NCBI GenBank assembly: GCA_012064385.1
Contig: QRDG01000941.1
Span: 714,092 to 778,091 of the forward strand
DNA length: 64,000 nt
Reading direction: 5' to 3'
DNA from: Puccinellia tenuiflora
Lineage: Eukaryota > Streptophyta > Magnoliopsida > Poales > Poaceae
Part shown: in pieces, positions 57,115 to 64,000 of the stretch
Layout: every line of letters starts with the position of its first letter
How positions within the stretch are numbered: position 1 is the first letter of the stretch
Position numbers and translations under genes: made by a program
The notes under the pieces: generated by a model
Seen by the model: the letters and a program-made list of their open reading frames with translations, nothing else
The model's database searches: none
What the model was told of the DNA's origin: nothing

Positions 57115-59352
57115 TTAGAAGCCGACGGAGACAGCAGCCGCGGTGGCGGTTGCCGGCGTCTCCGGCAATGACATATCGTCATCATCTTCGAAGAGCGACC
57201 CGATAACCATGAATTCGCCGTCCTCCTCTGCCACGGTCACGGTCACGCCTTCCTGGATCTGCAACTTCTCCCGGTACGAGTTGATCTTCTCCAGCTTCAG
57301 CCCGGCGCGGAAGCGTTCGATGAAGTTGTCCGCCTTGGTGTTGACGTCAGGGCTCGCGCAGTACGAAGGCGCCGGCGACGCCGTTACCGACGGAGCCTCC
57401 TCCTCCTCGCCCTCCGACATCGGCGGTGGAGGAGGCGGTGGCGGCATTGGGGGCGATGGCGGCGGGAGCGGGTAGGTGTAGTAGACGACGCCGCGCCCGG
57501 GGTACACTGGCGGCTGCTGCTGCGGGTACCCTTGCGCGCGCGGTGGCTGTTGCGGGTGCGCGTACGCGTGCGCGTGCGGGTGCGCGCGTGGCGGCCGTGT
57601 CCTCACTGGAGCAGGCGGTGGCGGCGGAGGAGTGGGGCGAGACGGTGGCTGTGGTGGTTTCCTGGATCGGCGCGTTGGTGGCGGCGGGGGAGGCGGTTTC
57701 GGCGGAGCGACGGAGTGGATGCGGCGGCTCTTGCTGCCTCCTTTCTTGAAGAGGTTGGAGAAGATGGATGATGGCGGCGGAGGGGGAGGGGGTGGAGGTG
57801 GCGGCGGTGGGGGATTGTTGCGGATGGGGGCTTCGGGGCTCGCCGATGCTTCGGAGGAAGGCGACGAATAGTGGTCGTCAGAGAGATGGTGGTGGTGGTG
57901 GTTGTGGTGGTGCCTCTCCCTCTTCATGATAATGCTCTTGCGCTTCTTCTGGTAGAACAGAGCAATGGCGGAGGCCAGTTCCTTTGCCCCGCCCACGCTC
58001 CCGCTCCTCTTCTTCTTGCTCCTTGACATTGATCCCAGTGGCGGAGGAGGAGGCGGTGGCGGTGGTGTCCCTGGTGGAAACATGGCAGCTGACGAAGGGA
58101 GCGGGTTATCGATCTCTTCGACTATAATCTCTTTCTCGACCTCCTCCATTGTCGGTAGGCTCTCCACGCTGTGCCGGCGACGCCTAGGCCGCTGAGTCGC
58201 CGGCGGCGGCAGTGGTGCCGCGGACGCCACCTCCGACAGCGTAGCGTTGAGCTCCTCCGGGCTCCACGTCCTGCTCCTCGCCGGCCTCGTGGCAAGAGTC
58301 TCCGCCGTCGGATGCATCCTCTCCTCCTCCTCCGCCTCAGCCATCTTGGGGAGCCTCTCGACGCTCCGCCTCCGCCTCCTCGCATCCTGAGGCGGACGCA
58401 CCTCGTACTTGTCCACATCCGAGAGCGTAGCGTTCAGCTCCTCCGGGCTCCACGTCCTGCACCTCGCCGGCCTCGCCGCAGGAGCCTCCGCAGTCGGAAT
58501 CGGGTGCATCCTCTCCTCCTCCTCCACCTCAGCCATCTTGGGAAGCCTCTCCTTCTCTGTGCTCCGCCTCCGCCTCCTCGCATCCTGAGGCGTGCGTACC
58601 TCGTACTTGTCCACCGGGATCGTGTTCACGTCCGACGCCGTCCTCCTCAGAGCCGGGCGATCGGGCCGCTCGTCTCGCCGTGTACGGTGCAGCTCGGCGT
58701 CGTCGTAGGGGCGCCATGCCAACTCCGGCGACGCGAGGCCCCACACGCCGTCGCTGCCGAGCCTGAGCTCCGGGTACGAGCTGCTGCTCTTCATCCGCCG
58801 GATCCCCGTGGTGTGCGCGGCGTTGTGGTTGTTGGAGTAGGCGTCGTTGAAGCTCGCCCACACATCCTCGGTAGACGCCTCCGTTCCCGTGGTCGAATCG
58901 GGCGCCGCCGCCGCCGCCGGGGACGCCTCCCGACGGCTCTTCGCCGCCGCCGCGCTGGGGGAGGGCTCCCCGTCGCCATCGCCCCCGCCGCCGGCGCGGC
59001 CGAGGAGGCCGCAGAGGATGGCGAAGAGCACGAGGCAGAGGTTGACGACGTCCCAGCCACTCTTGAGCGTGATCCCTCCGCGCTGGAACCCGCCGCTGGT
59101 CCCGCCTCGGCGCACCGCGGACGGGAGGAGGAGCAGCACGAGCAGGGAGAAGAGGAGCACGAGGACCCAGACCTTGGCGCCGCCATTGTCGTCGTCGGCG
59201 TCGGCGGTGGAGTAGGAGGTGCTTGGGCCCGTGTCACCGGCGCTCGACCCGCTCCTCGCCTGCACGTCGTCCATCCCGGCCAGCGCCGCCGCCGCCGATT
59301 CCTCGCGGCGCGCGTCCTTCCTTGCACGGTGGAGTGGAGATGCGAAATCCAA
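57115..59352 (-). CDS. Proline-rich membrane protein with C-terminal DUF761-type motif
   Basis: Single-exon gene of 745 residues, starting MDFASPLHRARKDARREESA. Two hydrophobic segments, about residues 60-80 (VWVLVLLFSLLVLLLL) and 101-117 (DVVNLCLVLFAILCGLL), suggest a membrane anchor. The middle is Arg/Glu-rich with a tandem duplication (248-313 and 314-375). Polyproline runs, a His-rich stretch (HHHNHHHHH) and a Tyr/Pro/His region follow. Near residues 669-696 is a motif with KADNFIERFRAGLKLEKINS, the conserved C-terminal box of the plant DUF761 family. The function of DUF761 proteins is not settled; extensin-like proline runs suggest protein-protein or cell-periphery interactions, which is inference. 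The first Met was chosen because it lies about 120 bp from a TATA box; a Met at residue 27 is an alternative. The reverse strand has long shadow frames due to GC bias. Confidence 0.85.
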   Translation of the reverse strand: MDFASPLHRARKDARREESAAAALAGMDDVQARSGSSAGDTGPSTSYSTADADDDNGGAKVWVLVLLFSLLVLLLLPSAVRRGGTSGGFQRGGITLKSGWDVVNLCLVLFAILCGLLGRAGGGGDGDGEPSPSAAAAKSRREASPAAAAAPDSTTGTEASTEDVWASFNDAYSNNHNAAHTTGIRRMKSSSSYPELRLGSDGVWGLASPELAWRPYDDAELHRTRRDERPDRPALRRTASDVNTIPVDKYEVRTPQDARRRRRSTEKERLPKMAEVEEEERMHPIPTAEAPAARPARCRTWSPEELNATLSDVDKYEVRPPQDARRRRRSVERLPKMAEAEEEERMHPTAETLATRPARSRTWSPEELNATLSEVASAAPLPPPATQRPRRRRHSVESLPTMEEVEKEIIVEEIDNPLPSSAAMFPPGTPPPPPPPPPLGSMSRSKKKRSGSVGGAKELASAIALFYQKKRKSIIMKRERHHHNHHHHHLSDDHYSSPSSEASASPEAPIRNNPPPPPPPPPPPPPPSSIFSNLFKKGGSKSRRIHSVAPPKPPPPPPPTRRSRKPPQPPSRPTPPPPPPAPVRTRPPRAHPHAHAYAHPQQPPRAQGYPQQQPPVYPGRGVVYYTYPLPPPSPPMPPPPPPPPMSEGEEEEAPSVTASPAPSYCASPDVNTKADNFIERFRAGLKLEKINSYREKLQIQEGVTVTVAEEDGEFMVIGSLFEDDDDMSLPETPATATAAAVSVGF

Positions 59353-59473
59353 AAGAGCAAAAAGGCCGAAGCAGGAGCAGGAGCAGGAAATGGTTCGTGT
59401 CGCGCTTTTTGAATCTCTCTTGCTACTAATCTGCTTGTCTCCCCTCTCTCCTTTTTGCTTGCTTCTTCGCTGG

Positions 59474-59480
59474 TTATATA
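59474..59480 (-). promoter_or_regulatory. TATA box of the DUF761-type gene
   Basis: On the minus strand TATATAA lies about 120 bp upstream of the ATG at 59352, preceded by a CACGT-like element (gcgtcacg). Confidence 0.55.
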
Positions 59481-61287
59481 CGTGACGCTAGGCGTGGTTA
59501 GCTTTGGGTGGTGGCTATTAATTAGTCTCTTCATGCTTGAGCTTGAGTTGTTTGTCCGGTTATAAAATGTGGCACGAAATCGAAATGATTTGGTTGGAAG
59601 AAAGCTGGGGCGCGTACGTTTCGTTGTTATAAGACGGTTTTAGTTTATGAATGAATGATTGCTGAGCCAGTCCATAGTGTAAATGTGTTGGACTAGGTGA
59701 GCGTCAATGTGTTTTAATTAATCTAGTACCGGTAGGAGTACTAATTAGTACGCGTTTCCGTGTGGCAGCGAAGCTTCGGTGCTTCTAATAATTTGTTTCA
59801 GACTCCCGCCTCCTCTCCGTATTCACTTTCGGTCAAATCGTCGTCCATTCTGCCCTGACCTGCGCGGTGCCTCGCCCCTCTGCCATGTCCTGATCTCTTC
59901 CTCCGTCAGTTCATCTTCGTCCCGACCATCCATCTAAGTCTATTTTTCTTCTTCGGCTCCGACAACCCCTCCACCGTCTTCGCCGCTAGTCGCTATGGTT
60001 CTGGCTCGCTCCGTTCCTCGTCGCCGTCATCGTCGAGTTGGGCTCCGTCACGCAAGAAAGAAGATAGGCTCAGTTTGCACGAATCTTAGCGTGTTAAATC
60101 AAGGGTACAGGAACTGAGAATTAGCAAAACCGTTTTAACTTTTCTTTCATAACATGAACTGTTCGGGAGCGTAAATATGTACCATGGCTTTGTGATTTAG
60201 CGACGCTAATTAACAAACTGTTTTGCGAGAGATGGCGTGTCGGTTGTTGTTAGCTGAAGCAAGCAATGTATGTGTGCGCGCTAGCTGTTGCAACAAGCCT
60301 GTAAGTTGTAACGTCCGGACGCGCGTTTCTTTCCTTCCGGAAAAGGCTCCGCAAAATGAAACCGAAGGCAGCTCCCCCCTGAAAGGCCAACAAAACCGAA
60401 GCTCACGAGTTGCTTTCTGGTATTCCCGAACCGGAATGGGTTACAGTATGGTTTCTTTTAGACAAGCAACACGCGACGCGACTCGCAACAACAGCAGTAC
60501 AGCACAATCCTTTGATTCAGTCTGAACTCTGAACATCCACTAGTTGGCGGGATTTCTGTACGGTATCGCGGAGGAAATTCAGAACATCCACTGGCCGTGG
60601 TAGCCAGCCTGATAAGTAAGAGTTTCCGTTTGGTTTATTTCTCGGTTACTTGAACTGAACTGAATGTTGCATCACCATTTCCTCCTGGCTCCGCGGCTGC
60701 TACCCCCCTTCTTCGTTTTGGAGGTGGTCATGCTCTACAAGCGATGATCGGTGAGTGACTAACAGCGGAGCAAATAGCCAAATACGGGAGGGCAGGGCCC
60801 CTCTTGGCTCATCATTCACGCTACGAAGACCAAAGGAGGAGTACGCAGCACTCACTTAAATACCTTTGCTGTCCTGATATCTGGCCGATTCTCTCCTGAA
60901 AACTCTACACTTCATTCATACTAGTATGCGTGAAGTGATCCAATAATAAATCAGAAGTGTTCCAACGAACCCAATTTTATGTTACCCCCTGCAATTAATA
61001 TACATTCATTTTATTCGTTTTGAAGGCATCTATTTATTTTGATATTGATAGTGCAAGTAGTAGAGGAAACTCTCACCATAAAGTGAAGGGTGGCACTGTT
61101 CCATCCATCCTAAATTGCTCTCCCGCTGGTAAATAATAAGGTTCCAAACCGAAGAGGCAGCTAAAGTCCAGACAAAGCAACAGCAGAAACGGGAGTGATG
61201 CAGAAAATAAAGGGGTGGTTTGGACAGTAGCTACGCATGAACAGAGAGATAAAGAGTAGTATGCAATCCAAGTGAGAGGGGCGTTTT
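59481..61287. other. Intergenic region upstream of the DUF761-type gene, no gene
   Basis: No supported coding region. Distal promoter elements are likely but not identifiable by eye. Confidence 0.4.
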
Positions 61288-61673
61288 GGTGCCCGGGCTC
61301 ATATGAGCCCGGTTACTGTTCCGATTTTTTTTTAAATATGAAAATGTTTCGAAAAATTCTGAAAAAAATTGGACATGAACATATTCAAGTATTCAATACT
61401 CGTGTAAATTTTCGACAAAAAATATCAATTTTTGCGCCATGTGCAAAAAAAGACAAATCTGTCTTTTTGAATAGTGGACTGTTCATCCATTTTGGCTGTC
61501 ATATATTTGTCTTTTTTGCACAGGGAGCAAAAATTGATATTTTCTGTCGAAAATTTACACGAGTATTGAATACATGGATATGTTTCCGCACAAATTTTTT
61601 CAGATTTTTTTTAAACGTTTTCAAAATTCAAAAAAATCGGAACAGTAACCGGAAGCATATGAGCCCGGGCACC
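61288..61673. mobile_element. 386-bp foldback (MITE-like) element
   Basis: Termini GGTGCCCGGGCTCATATG and its complement at the other end are followed by nearly perfect inverted arms of about 180 bp (left arm tcgacaaaaaatatcaattt, right arm complement). The 5-mer gtttt flanks both ends (61283-61287, 61674-61678), a possible short TSD. The left terminus is itself a palindrome (ccgggctcatatgagcccgg). There is no coding capacity. The superfamily is uncertain. Confidence 0.75.
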
Positions 61674-62572
61674 GTTTTGCATTTTCGAATCCAAGTACGC
61701 TTCTCTCGTATCGGTACATCAGACACCTTCTGTAGGGTTTGCTCCTACTCTGGTCCCGACAACAGAACAGATTGGAGAAAACAACAGCGATCGCATCGCA
61801 TCGCATCGCAGGAATGGCACGGGGATTCCTTAAAATAAAAAAGGCGGGTGAAAGCGTACGAGTGTGATTCCCAGCTCACATGGACGTTTAGCGGAGATCA
61901 TCATGATGCCTAATCCACGATAGAGAGAGACCAATCAAATAGCCAAAAAGGGGAGAGACCAAGATGGGAAAAAAGGGCACTGCAGCAGGTTGGTCAGGTG
62001 TTTGCTTCTTCAGCGATGCAGCCATCGCATAGCTGTACGCATCTCTCTGTCATCCCAATTAATTGTCCTTCGACTTCTAAAAAATATAAATTGTTGAGAT
62101 TTCTCTTGAATATTGCAAGTTTCTATCCATCGGCCCATCTGCTTATCTTAATAAATTCTTCATGCTGCGATACATTGTTCTTGGGTGTGGTGGACTGGGT
62201 GATTGGATAGGGGTATTTGGACGGTGGGCGGTAGGGACCCTGGTCTTAATCCCGGTAGTTGTTGTCACTCATCAGCCCACCAGTGGGCAGTAGGGTTCGA
62301 TGGATGGATGGTCCAGGCCGGCCAGGGCGAGAAAGCGCTGCTGCACCCAACAGCTTGACACGCATGGTCGCCGGTACCTCCTCTCTCTATGTCGGGTTAG
62401 GTCGTCCTAGGCCCTCCTGCTTGCTCCCTCCATCAGGTTTCCAACATCCTGGTGTTATTTTGTTTTTTTTGCTGTTGCTGCGATTTTCTTAAAACATTCG
62501 ATTTCGGCGCTCTGACAGTCTCACAGACACTGATAATCTCAAAAAACTTTATTTATTTGGGAGCAACTAGAG
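61674..62572. other. Intergenic sequence, no gene
   Basis: It contains a short tandem repeat of gcatc (about 61790-61810) and otherwise nothing recognised. Confidence 0.4.
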
Positions 62573-62797
62573 CTCAATCGAGTGAGAATTAAGTTAATTC
62601 TCACTCAGATGATGTCATCCAGTTACATATGCAACTCATGTATAATCCATGTGCTGAGAAATCTCAGTTGCAACTATATGCAACCCATGTGCAACTAGAA
62701 AAAAATAGATACATAAATAACATACCGCACGAATCACGATACAAATCTAACGAGATTAGAGTCGAATGAGATCTAACTTAATACTCACTCGAATGAG
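62573..62797. mobile_element. Possible MITE with about 33-bp inverted ends
   Basis: The left end ctcaatcgagtgagaattaa and right end ttaatactcactcgaatgag are inverted repeats with a few mismatches, about 225 bp apart outer to outer. No clear TSD. Content is AT-rich and non-coding. Confidence 0.4.
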
Positions 62798-63006
62798 AAA
62801 TAGCAAAACCGTATTTATTTTGACTCATCTAAAACTGCGAATACACAAAAATGACTAAATCATTTGCAATAAGTCATTTGATGCGGCGGTTTTTAATCCT
62901 AGAGCCTCTGAGATTGTAAAAATGCCACACCAAATGGCGTATTCTGAGATTCCCAGAGGCTATGGAGAAATTACAAAAAACAACACATCAAATGGCTTAT
63001 TTTAAA

Positions 63007-63050
63007 TAACTAGTAAAATATGCCCGTGCGTTGCTACGGGTTCAAAAAAA
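63007..63050. repeat. Grass repeat terminus ('atgcccgtgcgttgc' type)
   Basis: The sequence actagtaaaatatgcccgtg followed by cgttgctacggg is a terminus widely dispersed in grass genomes (from memory). Only one end could be seen. Confidence 0.35.
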
Positions 63051-63473
63051 ATTATGTCAAAGAAAATTTCACTGCTTGAAATAATATTCGAATATCGACT
63101 CATGCATGTAATTTTTGTGCATATGCCTGCAATAACATGTACTGAACATCAAAGAAATTAGTTCTGCTTGATAAGATGAAGTTTTTTACATTGGCGCATC
63201 TACCGTAAAAAAAAATAACATTCCGGTAAGAAGAATCGGTCATGCAAATCCTTTGTGATGCTAATTTTATCACATGGACATAAATCCACTAATTAAGTGA
63301 TTCCATGTAAAAATATGGATACAATACTATTGAATAGTGTATAGTAGATAAATGTTCAGAACAGAAGTACTTACCTGTAAAGAAGTACACAAAAAGCTTG
63401 CTTAAACATAATTAAGCCGTAGTAGGAGAATTATAGAAACGTTAAGAAATTGCTGGCCGCAAACAAATTAGCA

Positions 63474-63686
63474 TCACAAAGATAGAAATAAATCGCTGGC
63501 CGCAAACAAATCCTGAGGGATGAAATCAAGAGTCGACTCCTCGCGCCCTTTCATAAAAGAACAAAAGCTACGCTGATTCACGGATCGGTCGGTTTCCAGG
63601 ATTACTAAAGCCTGAGCTTCACCACCAGCAGGGGCATCAAAATTTACCTTCAGCCAATGCACATCAGGTGGTATCCATGAAATCAA
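63474..63686 (-). pseudogene. RNase H-like (RVT_3) remnant of a LINE
   Basis: The minus-strand frame has WIPPDVHWLKVNFDA, matching the W-x-PP-x-x-x-W-x-K-x-NFD opening of the RNase H domain found at the end of many plant LINE ORF2 proteins. The following catalytic residues are not preserved and the frame ends after about 70 residues. Confidence 0.4.
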
Positions 63687-64000
63687 GCCTCTTCAAGTAA
63701 ATTCAGCAATGTACTTGGGTAATATACACTGAAAGTCCTGAACTTGCTCAAGACCTCCAGGGACAAAAGAGGAGCACATAATTTAAGGTCACATGAGGTA
63801 GTGAGGTACTGTTTCCTGGACGGTGTGTTTCAGCTGACCAACAGTTCAAGAGCAAGCTGTGTTGGTAGTGCTCCTACATGTTTTCTTACTCCAGGAGCAC
63901 GCCAGTCAACTAACGCGACTTGGCCTCGGCTTCCTCAGATGCAAATATGCAAGAACTGTCGGAGAGACTCAAACCTGGAACATGTCTGTACTCTGTACCC

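Noticed and set aside
58171..59412. 413-codon plus-strand open frame opposite the DUF761-type gene
   Set aside because: Arg/Pro/Ala-rich composition without domains; it mirrors the GC-rich coding strand of the minus-strand gene, which has TM segments and the DUF761 motif.
1..64000. CRISPR array, rRNA genes, bacterial operons or integrons
   Set aside because: No regularly spaced direct repeats, rRNA motifs or prokaryotic gene organisation; all structure fits plant nuclear DNA.

Overview
The window looks like nuclear DNA of a grass of the wheat/barley tribe (Triticeae). This is inferred from LTR sequences of the Angela/WIS/BARE type, Stowaway-type MITEs with TA target sites, deeply nested LTR and L1-type elements, and two sparse genes with plant intron and promoter structure. 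No bacterial-style genes, rRNA genes, true tRNA genes or CRISPR arrays were seen.

About 48 kb on the left is a nest of transposable elements that can be unpicked from target-site duplications (TSDs). (a) A minus-strand gypsy-derived element with a Transposase_28-like protein (1-1774 and 12349 to about 13934) is split by an Angela-like Copia element (1775-12348). The Copia element itself holds a solo LTR (5926-7532, TSD GACAC) and an 8-bp-TSD DNA element (11023-11679). (b) A non-autonomous LTR element of the same family as the solo LTR (about 13935-28356) was entered by a small LTR element with 591-bp LTRs (14923-24934). That element was in turn entered by a full-length LINE (16757-24180, 12-bp TSD). 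A plastid fragment carrying ndhK/ndhJ pieces sits in the outer LTR (25203-25885). (c) A minus-strand LINE (28816-47739, 13-bp TSD with one mismatch) was entered by a plus-strand 5'-truncated LINE (about 29504-46241). Its otherwise intact ORF2 was then split by a young chromodomain gypsy element (33605-45953, 3.75-kb LTRs, TSD GCGGG, intact polyprotein on the minus strand).

The right 16 kb is gene space. An 18-exon plus-strand gene (48755-52767) encodes only the IQ, short coiled-coil and DIL globular-tail part of a class XI myosin, with no motor domain. A frame conflict at the exon 6/7 junction puts its integrity in doubt. A single-exon minus-strand gene (57115-59352) encodes a 745-residue proline-rich membrane protein with a C-terminal DUF761-type motif and an internal 62-66-residue tandem duplication. 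The spacers carry Stowaway-type MITEs, a 386-bp near-perfect hairpin element and decayed repeats.

The elements have no joint function beyond their own mobility. The most unusual items are the motor-less myosin gene, the tiny LTR element whose single frame reads through its own polypurine tract into the 3' LTR, the tRNA-like (pol III A/B box) motifs in a DNA element and at a LINE 5' end, and stop/start-overlapping ORF1-ORF2 junctions in two unrelated LINEs.
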